A DNA stretch of 64,000 bases from Eubacterium callanderi (GCF_900142645.1 NZ_FRBP01000003.1:296853-360852), one strand, 5' to 3'; positions 24,880-34,110 are shown, counted from the stretch's first letter. Notes: generated by a model not told the origin, from the sequence alone. Program-made: numbers and translations.

Positions 24880-26199
24880 TTATTTTAATAGCCATTCAAT
24901 TACATCAATAGATTGAATTCCATCATATTCATCGTCAAGTGCTTTATCTAAAGTAATAACCATTTTTTTATAATTATTATGGATTTTTTGTAAAGGTTTT
25001 AATTCTCTTTCTCTGACCGATTCATTTTTCATACTTTCAGTTACTTGAATATACATTTTTTTATTTGCATTTGTAGCAATAAAATCGACCTCTAAATTAT
25101 CAATTTTTCCAATTGCCACATCAAACCCACGTCTTAGCAATTCAAAGTAAACCATATTCTCTAAAGCATGTCCTCTGTCTCTATCTCTAAACCCAAGTAA
25201 ATAATTTCTTAGTCCAATATCCACTATATAATACTTGCCAAGTGTTCTTAGATACTCTCTTCCCTTTATATCAAATCGCTTAACATCATAAAACATGTAT
25301 GATTCTTTTAATGCCCCTACATATGATGCAATAGTTTGCGTTGCCGGTTTTCCTTGTCTTTCACGATTTTGAATCATGTTTTCAGATACAAGCGTATTGC
25401 TTACCGAATTAAGAGATGTATTATTCCCAATATTATCGGCTAAAAATAATATGATTTTTCTAAGTAATTCTGCATCTGTAATTTGTCTTACTCCTCTTCT
25501 TTTTTCGCGTTCAAGGATATCTCTAACAACTACAGTTGAATATACTCCATCGAGTAAAGTCATCGCTTTGTCTTGTTCAAGCCCAACATCTGCTATCCCA
25601 GGCATACCACCATATCGCATATATGCATCAAATAAGTCTCTGATTTCAACAATTTCATCATTCTCATTTACGGCTCTTTTTTTCTTTTCTCCAATTGGTG
25701 TTTTATATTCCTTTAATTTATATCCATGAAAATCTATAAATTCCTTAAATGATAATGGATACATTTTTATTTCTACATACCTGCCAGATAAATATGTAGA
25801 GTATTCCGATGACAATAGATATGAATTGGATCCAGTTATATATATGTCGCAGTCAAAATCAACTCGAAATGAATTTATAGCATCTTCCCATCTTTCTATC
25901 CTTTGAAGTTCATCAAAAAATAAATAAGCCCTTTTTGTAGTTGGAATTTTTTTCTTTACATATTCATATAATTCTTTGTAATTCATCTCTTGAAATTCAA
26001 GGGATTCAAAATTTATTGCAATAATCTGATCTTGTTTAACTCCAGAATTTAAAAGATATTCCTGCATTAGTTTTAATAAACTTGATTTTCCACATCTTCT
26101 AATTCCTGTTATAATCTTTACGGGTTCTTTGTCTTTAAATGCAATCAATTGATTCAGGTATATATTTCTAGTTTTTAACTTTCTCTCATAGTGCAACAT
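24880..26199 (-). CDS. AAA ATPase with DUF4143 C-terminus, cargo in the head operon
   Basis: 439 residues. Walker A GIRRCGKSS (about 32-40), Walker B YLFFDELQ and ITGSNSYLLSS (sensor 1) belong to the AAA_14 family. The C-terminal half is DUF4143, ending in a PD-(D/E)XK-like core (NLEVDFIATN...MYIQVTES). Such ATPases are common in clostridial genomes and suspected in defence or toxin-like roles; the function is unproven. It has its own strong promoter and a terminator and is visibly AT-rich, unlike the packaging genes around it. It is therefore an independently expressed moron. Confidence 0.85.
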   Translation of the reverse strand: MLHYERKLKTRNIYLNQLIAFKDKEPVKIITGIRRCGKSSLLKLMQEYLLNSGVKQDQIIAINFESLEFQEMNYKELYEYVKKKIPTTKRAYLFFDELQRIERWEDAINSFRVDFDCDIYITGSNSYLLSSEYSTYLSGRYVEIKMYPLSFKEFIDFHGYKLKEYKTPIGEKKKRAVNENDEIVEIRDLFDAYMRYGGMPGIADVGLEQDKAMTLLDGVYSTVVVRDILEREKRRGVRQITDAELLRKIILFLADNIGNNTSLNSVSNTLVSENMIQNRERQGKPATQTIASYVGALKESYMFYDVKRFDIKGREYLRTLGKYYIVDIGLRNYLLGFRDRDRGHALENMVYFELLRRGFDVAIGKIDNLEVDFIATNANKKMYIQVTESMKNESVRERELKPLQKIHNNYKKMVITLDKALDDEYDGIQSIDVIEWLLK

Positions 26200-26223
26200 A
26201 CCATATCCCTCCTTTTTGATTAC

Positions 26224-26252
26224 ATTATACCCTAAACTTTTATTTTTATCAA
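26224..26252 (-). promoter_or_regulatory. Strong sigma-A promoter of the AAA ATPase gene
   Basis: On the minus strand TTGATA (26252-26247), 17 bp, TATAAT (26229-26224). AAGTTTAGGG occurs twice (one copy in the spacer, one upstream) with an inverted CTCAAACTT between, suggesting an operator. Confidence 0.8.
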
Positions 26253-26281
26253 GTTTGAGGTATCAATTCCCTAAACTTAAT

Positions 26282-26314
26282 CTTATTTCAGAAAATCAAT
26301 TTTTCTGAAATAAG
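26282..26314. repeat. Perfect 14-bp inverted repeat
   Basis: CTTATTTCAGAAAA / TTTTCTGAAATAAG with a 5-nt centre, no T-run on either side. Upstream of the AAA promoter; possibly an operator or a residual insertion boundary. Confidence 0.7.
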
Positions 26315-26496
26315 GATGACTCTTCCCTATCTATATTTCAAAAACAGATACCTACATAAATACACTCCCTCTTTCTTTCGCCTAATTGCAGCATATTTTT
26401 AGGCGATTGTTAAGAGTTTAGGCGATTATTTTATATTTAGTACTTTCTTCTGTGCATTATAAAAGCAAAAATAACGGACAAAAGCAAGTTTTGAAA
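26315..26496. other. Non-coding gap between large terminase and AAA gene
   Basis: Contains two direct copies of TTTAGGCGATT near 26400-26430 and an inverted CGCCTAA near 26381. These echo the GCCTAAAC sequence in the 42-bp repeats at 4607 and 5845. No gene is visible. Confidence 0.4.
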
Positions 26497-28089
26497 CTAC
26501 ATAAACAAAATACCTCTGCTGTCATATACACTTTCTGTATTTTGATTCCCACACCTAATCGCCCTATCAAGTGCCATGATGGTGGCAATTGCACCATCAA
26601 TCTTTTCTGTGGATTTTTCTTTATCTGCTTTGATATTTCCTGCAGGGTCTGTCCTAATAAATATGTTATCCATATTCCACCTAAGTACAGGATGACCACC
26701 GTGAGCAAGTTTTTGTTCTAGTGTTAATTTCATAAGTTCTTTGGTAGGCGGACTCATATCCTTAAAGCCCTGTCCAAAAGGAACTACGGTAAAGCCCATA
26801 TTTTCTAGATTTTGTACCATCTGAACAGCACCCCACCTATCGAAGGCAATCTCTCTGATATTAAATTTTTCTCCAAGTTTTTCTATAAAACTTTCTATAT
26901 ATCCGTAGTGCACAACATTGCCTTCAGTCGTTTGAATATATCCTTGTCTTTCCCAAATATCATAAGGAACATGGTCACGCTTTACCCTTAAATCAAGTGT
27001 ATCTTCCGGTAACCAAAAATAAGGAAGAACTATAAATTTATCTTCCTCATCTATTGGTGGAAATACAAGTACAAATGCAGTGATATCTGTTGTAGAGGAA
27101 AGGTCAAGTCCTCCATAACACACTCTTCCTTCAAACTCATCTTCATTTACTACAAAGGAGCAGGCATCCCACTTATCCATTGGCATCCATCTTACCGCTT
27201 GTTTTACCCACTGGTTAAGTCTTAGCTGTCTAAATGAATTCTCCTCCCCCGGATTTTGCTTTGCCGATTCGCAGGCTGCTTTGACTTTATCAATTCCAAC
27301 AGTAACTCCAAGTGATGGGTTTGCTTTCTTCCATACTTTTGGATCTGTCCAATCGTCAGTTTCATCTGCTCCATAAATTACAGGATAAAAAGTAGGATCT
27401 ATTTTTCTTCCCTCTAATATATCCTTAGCCTTTTGATGAGTTTCATAGCAAATGGAATGTGTATCTGTTCCTGCTGTTGTGATTAAAAAATATAGAGGCT
27501 GTGTTCTTGCATCCCCTGAACCTTTTGTCATTACATCAAAAAGCTTACGATTGGGCTGAGTATGAAGTTCATCAAACACAACGCCATGAATATTAAACCC
27601 ATGCTTGGAATATGCTTCTGCAGACAAAACTTGATAAAAGCTATTCGTTGGCTGAAATATGATTCTCTTTTGTGATGCTAATATCTTTACTCTTCTATTT
27701 AATGCCGGACACATACGAACCATATCGGCAGCCACATCAAAAACGATTGTTGCCTGCTGTCTATCTGCTGCACATCCATATACTTCAGCTCGTTCTTCCC
27801 CATCACCACAACAAAGAAGTAAGGCAACAGCAGCTGCAAGCTCACTCTTACCCATCTTCTTTGGGATTTCAATGTAGGCTGTATTAAACTGCCTATATCC
27901 ATTTGGTTTTAATACGCCAAATAAATCTCGTATGATTTGCTCCTGCCATGGAAGTAAATGAAATGGCTTACCTGCCCATGTGCCTTTGGTATGGCTTAGG
28001 CATTCAATGAAATTTACAGCATAATCTGCATGGTCTTTGCTATAAATAGAATCTTTTAATTTAAATTTTGTAGTCTTGTATTTTGCCAT
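26497..28089 (-). CDS. terL: Terminase large subunit
   Basis: About 530 residues from ATG 28089 (GGGGGTGAG upstream). ATPase domain: PKKMGKSELAAAVALLLC (Walker A), VVFDELHTQPN (Walker B), LITTAGTDTHS (coupling motif). The C-terminal RNase H-like nuclease has CYGGLDLSSTTDI. It is the DNA packaging motor and headful/cos cutter, of the lambda-like YmfN/Terminase_1 group. Ends with GILFM at 26497. Confidence 0.95.
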   Translation of the reverse strand: MAKYKTTKFKLKDSIYSKDHADYAVNFIECLSHTKGTWAGKPFHLLPWQEQIIRDLFGVLKPNGYRQFNTAYIEIPKKMGKSELAAAVALLLCCGDGEERAEVYGCAADRQQATIVFDVAADMVRMCPALNRRVKILASQKRIIFQPTNSFYQVLSAEAYSKHGFNIHGVVFDELHTQPNRKLFDVMTKGSGDARTQPLYFLITTAGTDTHSICYETHQKAKDILEGRKIDPTFYPVIYGADETDDWTDPKVWKKANPSLGVTVGIDKVKAACESAKQNPGEENSFRQLRLNQWVKQAVRWMPMDKWDACSFVVNEDEFEGRVCYGGLDLSSTTDITAFVLVFPPIDEEDKFIVLPYFWLPEDTLDLRVKRDHVPYDIWERQGYIQTTEGNVVHYGYIESFIEKLGEKFNIREIAFDRWGAVQMVQNLENMGFTVVPFGQGFKDMSPPTKELMKLTLEQKLAHGGHPVLRWNMDNIFIRTDPAGNIKADKEKSTEKIDGAIATIMALDRAIRCGNQNTESVYDSRGILFM

Positions 28090-28117
28090 CAACTCACCCC
28101 CTTTTAGGCATAAAAAA

Positions 28118-28162
28118 TACAGCCCTTTGGCTGCTACTACGAGAAACAGAGCCTAGGCTCTG
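28118..28162 (-). terminator. Two hairpins between the 92-aa gene and terL
   Basis: CAGAGCC-TA-GGCTCTG (28147-28162) is a perfect palindrome. CAGCC-AAAG-GGCTG (28120-28133) is followed on the minus strand by TATTTTTT and looks like an intrinsic terminator or attenuator inside the late operon. Confidence 0.6.
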
Positions 28163-28166
28163 AAAT

Positions 28167-28445
28167 TCAGTTTTGTTTTAATGCCCACTCAATTGCGTGA
28201 CCATCATCTTCAAATCTTTCTTCGCTTACTTCCCTTAGTCCAATAAAACCTTCGCATGAATGGTCATCATCTAGGAATTCATAAACTGCTGCAAAGTAGC
28301 AATTTCCATCTGGGTGATAGTAGTGTCCTACAAGAATCACCCTATCTCCAAAGGTTATGACCTTACCCCATCTCGTTTCTAAATCTTCCGGTGTTGCCTG
28401 TGTTGGTATCTTATAATTATTTGCTAAATATATCATTTTGTTCAT
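28167..28445 (-). CDS. Phage protein of unknown function, 92 aa
   Basis: Acidic alpha/beta protein with DRVILVGHYYHPDGNCYFAA. GGAGGG precedes the ATG; starts 1 bp after the next gene upstream. No recognised domain. Confidence 0.7.
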   Translation of the reverse strand: MNKMIYLANNYKIPTQATPEDLETRWGKVITFGDRVILVGHYYHPDGNCYFAAVYEFLDDDHSCEGFIGLREVSEERFEDDGHAIEWALKQN

Positions 28446-28446
28446 C

Positions 28447-28692
28447 TTATTTTCCCTCCAATTCTAAGAATTCATCGTAGGTGATAAGACCTGCATCGTA
28501 GAGTTCATAGTTTTCATTTTCCTTATAGAATTCTCTTTCTTTTTCTTCCCTTGCTTTGGCTCTTTTTAGGTATTCGTTCCAGCCAATCTTGCCTTCATCA
28601 TAAAGTTTTCTTTCAGGCTCTCCTTTATAAAGGGCTGCTTTCTTCTCGTTTAGCTTTCTTGTCGCTTCTCTAAAAATTTCTTGCTTTGTCAT
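28447..28692 (-). CDS. Small charged helical phage protein, 81 aa
   Basis: Starts at ATG 28692 (GAGGAGG 8 nt upstream). MTKQEIFREATRKLNEKK, with two SHOCT-like helical repeats (LYDEGKIGWNEYLKRA and LYDAGLITYDEFLELEG). Unknown role. Confidence 0.7.
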   Translation of the reverse strand: MTKQEIFREATRKLNEKKAALYKGEPERKLYDEGKIGWNEYLKRAKAREEKEREFYKENENYELYDAGLITYDEFLELEGK

Positions 28693-28846
28693 TGTTTTTT
28701 CCTCCTCTTGTTTTGGTATATTTATATTCCCGTACTTTGAAGGATATAGCAAGTCATTTTCCAAGAAAAGTGTAGTATTTTTATAGCAATTTACACCATC
28801 TTTTACTTATGGAAATTACATAAATAATATAAATTTCATAGTAAAG

Positions 28847-29026
28847 CTACTTCTCATCTCCATACAAAATGAAATTGACATAGGCTTTTCTATCTTCTTC
28901 TAAAAAATCAACTAACTCGTAAAAATCCATTTCAAAGGCGATTTTCTGAACAGCCTTTACATCAAACATATTTGTTAGACCTGTTTTTCTAATTGCTAGG
29001 ATTTGTTCTTTAACCTTATCGTTCAT
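28847..29026 (-). CDS. DUF5049-like phage protein, 59 aa
   Basis: MNDKVKEQILAIRKTGLTNMFD..., ending YVNFILYGDE; matches the short DUF5049 family seen near terminase and methylase genes of clostridial phages. Its start overlaps the DUF4314 gene. Confidence 0.7.
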   Translation of the reverse strand: MNDKVKEQILAIRKTGLTNMFDVKAVQKIAFEMDFYELVDFLEEDRKAYVNFILYGDEK

Positions 29027-29246
29027 CTGAAACCCTCCTACAGGAATCTTCACCATAAGCTACACTTAGGCTACTTCCGTTATCCCAAGAAACCATAATA
29101 GAGCCAATATCATCAATCCCCCTTACTGTTCCTTTTGTACCAATAGGCGGTGCCTGGATATCCTCCATAAAGACAAGCTCTACTCTAGTTCCAACTGGAT
29201 ACCTTTTTCTTAATTCTTCAACAACCTCTTTACTTGGAAACTTCAT
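29016..29246 (-). CDS. DUF4314 protein, 76 aa
   Basis: From ATG 29246. YPVGTRVELVFMEDIQAPP, then GTKGTVRGIDDIGSIMVSWD is the DUF4314 signature, a small beta-barrel of unknown role in phages and ICEs. Overlaps both neighbours. Confidence 0.8.
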   Translation of the reverse strand: MKFPSKEVVEELRKRYPVGTRVELVFMEDIQAPPIGTKGTVRGIDDIGSIMVSWDNGSSLSVAYGEDSCRRVSDER

Positions 29247-29886
29247 CTTTATGACCTCCATTTCTAAAAGCTGATGATCCTGAAAGCTTTTCAAGAAGTA
29301 ATTTTCTATCCTTCTTAAATTCATCTCCGATAAAACCAAGTCTTAAAAGAAAACATCTAAAGGCATATTTTTCATTTATAACTTCTTTGGAAAATTCGTT
29401 AATGCGTTTCGCACCCACACTCATCTTACAAAGTGCAGCAATAAATTTTGTATATGTCATTAGATGTTCGTTATCGATATTTTCAAACCAGGGAAAACTT
29501 ATCTTTTCTTCATCTTCCTCTATCTCAAGGCTTGTAACTCCCAGTGTCTTCTTGATTAAATCCCCCTTATTTTCAAGAATTTTATTGAGTTTGGCTAAAT
29601 CTACCTTTTCCCTTGGTATTGCTACTGTAAGGCTTTGTGTGGCGTCGTGTTCGCTTTTACTTTCTTCCTCGGGTATAAAGCCGTCTCCGATAAGATTATG
29701 CACCAATTTTTCTAATGCAAAATCATCTTCACATAAAACTGTCCCCGTCTTATCAATTGTAAAGATTCCAATTTCATACGCCATGCTTGGCATTCCTAAA
29801 TACTTGGATTTTTCATTTGTGATTCTTTCAATCCCTTTGACAAGCTCTTTTCTTTCTTTACCTGTAACATTAAATTTTACTTGCAC
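29230..29886 (-). CDS. Phage protein (annotated in relatives as virulence-related), 218 aa
   Basis: GTG start at 29886 with GGAGG upstream. MQVKFNVTGKERKELVKGI..., with KISFPWFENIDNEHLMTYTKFIAALC and a C-terminal RCFLLRLGFIGDEFKKDRKLLL. The family is widespread in Gram-positive prophages next to DNA methylases; its function is not known and the virulence label has no support here. Confidence 0.7.
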   Translation of the reverse strand: MQVKFNVTGKERKELVKGIERITNEKSKYLGMPSMAYEIGIFTIDKTGTVLCEDDFALEKLVHNLIGDGFIPEEESKSEHDATQSLTVAIPREKVDLAKLNKILENKGDLIKKTLGVTSLEIEEDEEKISFPWFENIDNEHLMTYTKFIAALCKMSVGAKRINEFSKEVINEKYAFRCFLLRLGFIGDEFKKDRKLLLEKLSGSSAFRNGGHKDEVSK

Positions 29887-29960
29887 TTATCTTTCCTCCT
29901 TTAGTTTTGGTATGTGTATATTCCCGTACTATCAGAGATTTATCAAGTTATATCTGTTCT

Positions 29961-31439
29961 TTATTCAAAGTAAAAGTGCTTAATTCCTGCAAGTACAAAG
30001 CATACATTAGGAAGTGCTACACCATTACCCCACATTTTGTATTCTGCTGAATCTGTATGAGGATTAGCTAGCCATTTTCTTATCTGTTTTTCACTTCTTG
30101 GTTTAGTAGATTTGGTTACAGTTTTTCTATAGGTTTCAAAAACTTCTGCCCAAAACTTCATCTCTTCTTCTGTTGGATTTTCGCTTTCAAGATTATCGCA
30201 CCAATCGTCAGGAAAACCCTGAAGTCTACCACATTCTTTTGGAGTAAGTCTTCTTACAATATATCTTTTTCCATCTGTATCATTTACCACCGGAGGATCC
30301 TTATAGTCACTTGCAACTAAAGTATTAGCTATATTTTCCACTGCCTCAGTATGATGTGAATTTTTACTTGTTGAGTAGACAATAGCAAGTCCTCCTTGAT
30401 TGGCATCCGGTGAATTTAATCCAGTATTTATTGTTCTTGCCACATCTGTTTCATAGATATTAGCCCTATGATTTTTTGTATTTTCTGATGTGATTCTTAC
30501 ATCAAATATATCCACTTTATCTTCAACTACAAAAGGCTGGTTATTTCCACCAGTTCCAAGGCTTGCTCCTATGGTATTACTAATATCAATCGGTCCTTTA
30601 AACCTAGAATCTTGTCCATGATTTTCAAATACAAGGGGCGGATGGTTTCCTACACTCGCAGTAATTGTTCCACATCTATCTTCATGAACATCCATTCTCT
30701 GACCGCCTTGGTCATTTAAGCACAGGTTTTCGATCCCGCTTCGAGCGCAATTCTTAGAATCTCCGGCAGTTCTTTTCCACGGGCATTTGCTCTTTTCAAG
30801 ATGCCAAGGCATGCCCTCGGACTCAAATAATATTTTTCCGGCACTTTTTCCATTAAAATCGCAGACAAGATAGATGCGTCTTCTTCTCTGGGGAACTCCC
30901 CAGTATTGAGCATCAAGTACCCTCCATGCGAGTGAGAAATCATCTGCCATGATAAGTCCTGCATTTTGCCATCTATAAGGTCTAGCCTCATCAATTTTAT
31001 ATCCTTTGATTTCACAGATTTCTTTAAGGACCGAGAAGAAGTCCTCCCCTTTGTTGGAGGAGAATGCCCCTGGGACATTTTCCCATAGCGTATATCTTGG
31101 TTTTGTTCCATTTGTTTTCTCCCTCATTTCTTTAATAATTCTGGTTGCTTCATAAAATAAATTAGAGCGTGAACCGTTAAGCCCCGCTCTTTTCCCTGCA
31201 ATAGACATATCTTGACAGGGACTTCCAAAAGTTATAATATCCACCGGCTCTATTTCATTTCCCTTAATTTCTGATACATCACCAAGATGCTTTACTTCCG
31301 GCATCCTTTTTGTGGTAACTCTAATTGGAAAGGGCTCAATTTCTGAACTCCAGATAGGTTTAATTCCTACTAGCTTTGCTCCAAGCGAAAAACCACCACT
31401 CCCATCAAAAAGACTGCCAAGAGTTAATTCCTTACTCAT
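29961..31439 (-). CDS. DNA (cytosine-5) methyltransferase, 492 aa
   Basis: Motif I SLFDGSGGFSLGAKLVG, motif IV FGSPCQDMS with catalytic Cys75, motif VI ENVPGAFSS, motif VIII QRRRRIYLV, a ~200-residue target recognition region, motif IX RRLTPKECGRLQGFPDDW and motif X GNGVALPNV: all catalytic motifs are present in order. It would methylate phage (and host) DNA using SAM. It overlaps the upstream methyltransferase gene by 8 bp and no cognate nuclease is seen, so a self-protection (orphan) role is likely. Confidence 0.95.
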   Translation of the reverse strand: MSKELTLGSLFDGSGGFSLGAKLVGIKPIWSSEIEPFPIRVTTKRMPEVKHLGDVSEIKGNEIEPVDIITFGSPCQDMSIAGKRAGLNGSRSNLFYEATRIIKEMREKTNGTKPRYTLWENVPGAFSSNKGEDFFSVLKEICEIKGYKIDEARPYRWQNAGLIMADDFSLAWRVLDAQYWGVPQRRRRIYLVCDFNGKSAGKILFESEGMPWHLEKSKCPWKRTAGDSKNCARSGIENLCLNDQGGQRMDVHEDRCGTITASVGNHPPLVFENHGQDSRFKGPIDISNTIGASLGTGGNNQPFVVEDKVDIFDVRITSENTKNHRANIYETDVARTINTGLNSPDANQGGLAIVYSTSKNSHHTEAVENIANTLVASDYKDPPVVNDTDGKRYIVRRLTPKECGRLQGFPDDWCDNLESENPTEEEMKFWAEVFETYRKTVTKSTKPRSEKQIRKWLANPHTDSAEYKMWGNGVALPNVCFVLAGIKHFYFE

Positions 31440-32667
31440 CGGCAGTCACCTCACTATATAGATATTCTTTTCCATCTCTTAATACGAATACATCCTTATC
31501 CGTTCCTGCCTGTTCAATATATCTTTTGATGATAACATCACAGAACTTTTCATCGAGTTCAATGGTGTAACAGGAACGGTCTGTTTGTTCACAAGCTATA
31601 AGGGTGCTACCACTTCCTCCGAATGGATCAAGTATAAGGGTATTGCTCATACTTGAATTATTAATCGGATAGGCAAGCAGTGGTATTGGTTTCATAGTAG
31701 GATGGTCAGCATTTTTCTTTGTTTTTTCAAACTCCCATATAGTGGTTTCTTTTCTTCCTGAATACCACAGGTGTTTTCCTTTCTTCTTCCATCCATATAG
31801 ACAAGGTTCATGCTGCCACTGATAGGGACTTCTGCCAAGCACAAGTGACGGTTTCTTCCATATGCAACATCCGGATAGATAAAAGCCTGCATCGTTAAAT
31901 GCTTTTCTAAAATTCAAGCCTTCCGTATCTGCATGAAATACATAGATTGATGCATCATCTGCCATCACTTTTTCCATATTAGAAAAAGTATCAAGTAGGA
32001 AGTTATAGAACTTGTCTGTATCCATATTGTCATTTTTAATCTTTCCGGCACTGCCTTCATAGTTGACATTGTAAGGTGGATCTGTGACTACAAGATTTGC
32101 TTTCTTTCCATCCATCAAACGGTTGTATATTTCTTCTTTTGTTGAGTCACCACAGATAAGTCTATGTCTACCAAGTGTCCATATATCACCTGCTTTAGTA
32201 AATGGAGACTTTGCTAGTTCTTCTTCAACATCAAAATCGTCATCTTCTACTTCTTTATCATCTTCAAAAATACTGGCAAGTTCACTTTCATCAAAGCCAA
32301 GTATGTCTAAATCGAAATCTGCTCCTTGTAATTCAGAAAGTTCAATCGCAAGCATATCTTCATCCCAACCTGCATTAAGAGACAGTTTATTATCTGCAAT
32401 AATATATGCCCGTCTTTGAGTTTCGGTTAGGTGGCTTTCCTTAACGCATGGTACTTGCTTTAACCCAAGTTTCCTTGCTGCAGCAAGTCTACCATGCCCT
32501 GCTAAAATTGTATTATCTTCAGCTATGAGTATCGGAGATAGAAATCCAAACTCTTTTATGCTTGCAGCAATCTGATTAACTTGACTTTCTGAGTGAGTAC
32601 GAGCGTTTCTTATATATGGAATAAGGTCATTAACCTCTGCTAGGTAATACTGCATTTCTTTTTCCAT
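31432..32667 (-). CDS. ParB-like plus DNA N6-adenine/N4-cytosine methyltransferase, 411 aa
   Basis: N-terminal ParB/Srx-type domain (about 8-110: IAASIKEFGFLSPILIAEDN, ILAGHGRLAAARKLG), then a beta-class amino-methyltransferase with catalytic VTDPPYNVNYEG (about 193) and SAM-binding LILDPFGGSGST (about 354). The fusion is common in phages. Together with the Dcm-like enzyme and the MetK-like protein it makes a DNA modification cassette. Confidence 0.95.
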   Translation of the reverse strand: MEKEMQYYLAEVNDLIPYIRNARTHSESQVNQIAASIKEFGFLSPILIAEDNTILAGHGRLAAARKLGLKQVPCVKESHLTETQRRAYIIADNKLSLNAGWDEDMLAIELSELQGADFDLDILGFDESELASIFEDDKEVEDDDFDVEEELAKSPFTKAGDIWTLGRHRLICGDSTKEEIYNRLMDGKKANLVVTDPPYNVNYEGSAGKIKNDNMDTDKFYNFLLDTFSNMEKVMADDASIYVFHADTEGLNFRKAFNDAGFYLSGCCIWKKPSLVLGRSPYQWQHEPCLYGWKKKGKHLWYSGRKETTIWEFEKTKKNADHPTMKPIPLLAYPINNSSMSNTLILDPFGGSGSTLIACEQTDRSCYTIELDEKFCDVIIKRYIEQAGTDKDVFVLRDGKEYLYSEVTADE

Positions 32668-32679
32668 AAACTCCTCCCA

Positions 32680-33462
32680 TTAAAAAAGACCCCACTCGGC
32701 AAACTTTTCAAATCCACCTACGGAGTCAATATATTCTTTCGCTAGTCTTACAATCTCATCATAAGACTTACCATCAATTTCCCTATCTCCAATTGCACAG
32801 CAGAGGTTAACTTCTTCTCCAGTTTCCTGTGCTTTTAGGAAAGCATAGATATTTACAGATACATCTGCCTTGGATAAGTCTTTTCCATGAAGTCCTCCAC
32901 CGGTTACAGAGTCTGCCATATCTGAACCAAGTTTTCTGTTGGTAGCTCCTGTATCTACATCAGTTCCACCACTCCAATCTCCCAGTGGATTTATTTCTGC
33001 ATGAGGATAGGTTTCTCTAAGTTCTAATGTTTTAGCATTGCTCTGACAGATAATAAGCCTTGTTTCATCTAAAATATACTTTCCATCAAATGGATACTTA
33101 TCATAAATTTCTCTTGCTATTTTTGATAGTTCTTTCTGTTGATCTGTTAAAGACACTCCCTTAAAAATACCATTATCTCCACAGCGCACCTTGTCCTTTT
33201 GATTATTTGTCAAATATACATCTTGAGGAACAATCACAATATCTGCCTTCACATCGCCTGCAATACGATGAATGATTTTTTCAATTGGCGCCTGATAGAG
33301 TTTTTCTGTTGTTTCTATAATAACATGGCACACACCGTGTCCAATTAACACTTCAACTGCAATCTTAGGATTTTCATTTTCCTTATATGCTAAATCTACT
33401 ATTGCACCTGCTATCCTATCTGCTATTTTATCAGGATGCATTGGATTTACTTTTTCTATCAT
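32680..33462 (-). CDS. Short phage-encoded S-adenosylmethionine synthetase homologue
   Basis: 260 residues against about 390 in cellular MetK. It keeps NPMHPDKIADRIAGAIVD (substrate loop), CGDNGIFKGV (matching GDQGxMFGYA), INPLGDWSGGTDVDTGATNR and GGGLHGKDLSKADVS (matching GGGAFSGKDxxKVDRS). It lacks the rest of the third domain. Known MetK makes SAM from ATP and methionine; whether this compact form is active cannot be told. Its place directly upstream of two SAM-dependent methyltransferases suggests a local SAM supply. Confidence 0.85.
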   Translation of the reverse strand: MIEKVNPMHPDKIADRIAGAIVDLAYKENENPKIAVEVLIGHGVCHVIIETTEKLYQAPIEKIIHRIAGDVKADIVIVPQDVYLTNNQKDKVRCGDNGIFKGVSLTDQQKELSKIAREIYDKYPFDGKYILDETRLIICQSNAKTLELRETYPHAEINPLGDWSGGTDVDTGATNRKLGSDMADSVTGGGLHGKDLSKADVSVNIYAFLKAQETGEEVNLCCAIGDREIDGKSYDEIVRLAKEYIDSVGGFEKFAEWGLF

Positions 33463-33465
33463 TTT

Positions 33466-34110
33466 CTACCTTCCTCCTCTAAGTAACCTTTCCATAGGGT
33501 CATTACTTTCTTCTTCAAAAATTTCTGTACAATTTTGTTTTACAATGTCATAAATCTCATACCAAATTAGGTTCGCTGTCTTTTGAAAACTTGATGACAT
33601 CTGTATAAATGGAGAGGCAATCACACCCCCGGTTGTCGGATGTTTCCCAAGCATTCCATATCTGCTGATAGCTTCCTCACACTGGATGTATCTTGCAAAA
33701 GCCTGTGAATAGGATTCAATCAATCTTTTATTTACAAGTTTTTCGCACTTTCTTTCCTTAAGCCATTGCCATGTTTCTTTATATATGCGGTCTGCTCCAA
33801 GCGGAATGCCACTCTTTTGCTTTGCAGATAGATACTCACTTGGCTTTGGCATATCCATGCCTTCAAGTTCTACCCCTTCCGGTAAATCTACTGATTCCAG
33901 TTCTGCATAGTATTCATCTGGTATATCATTTGCTAGTATCTTTACCATTTCCCCAGCTTGTATTTTTTTAGCTACTGGCTTTGGCTTATCTCCAGCTCTG
34001 ACCCTTCTTCCTCCTCTATATGTTCCGTCTTTAGCCAAATTATCACTCCTTAAATTTTTACTTTCTTTAATACCCTGTTTGAACCTCTCTTTTTGTGCAT
34101 GAGACCCCAC
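33466..34110 (-). CDS. Terminase small subunit, P27 family
   Basis: GTG start at 34110; 214 residues. Basic N-terminus (KERFKQGIKESKNL), then YKETWQWLKERK and RYIQCEEAISRYGMLG, typical of P27-type small terminases. It recognises the packaging site and recruits TerL. It stands unusually far from terL (33.5 versus 28.1 kb), with the methylation cassette in between, as in some streptococcal and clostridial phages. Confidence 0.85.
   Translation of the reverse strand: MGSHAQKERFKQGIKESKNLRSDNLAKDGTYRGGRRVRAGDKPKPVAKKIQAGEMVKILANDIPDEYYAELESVDLPEGVELEGMDMPKPSEYLSAKQKSGIPLGADRIYKETWQWLKERKCEKLVNKRLIESYSQAFARYIQCEEAISRYGMLGKHPTTGGVIASPFIQMSSSFQKTANLIWYEIYDIVKQNCTEIFEEESNDPMERLLRGGR

Noticed and set aside
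30716..31111. 131-codon frame inside the cytosine methyltransferase gene
   Set aside because: Shadow of the methyltransferase motifs in another frame; no ribosome site.
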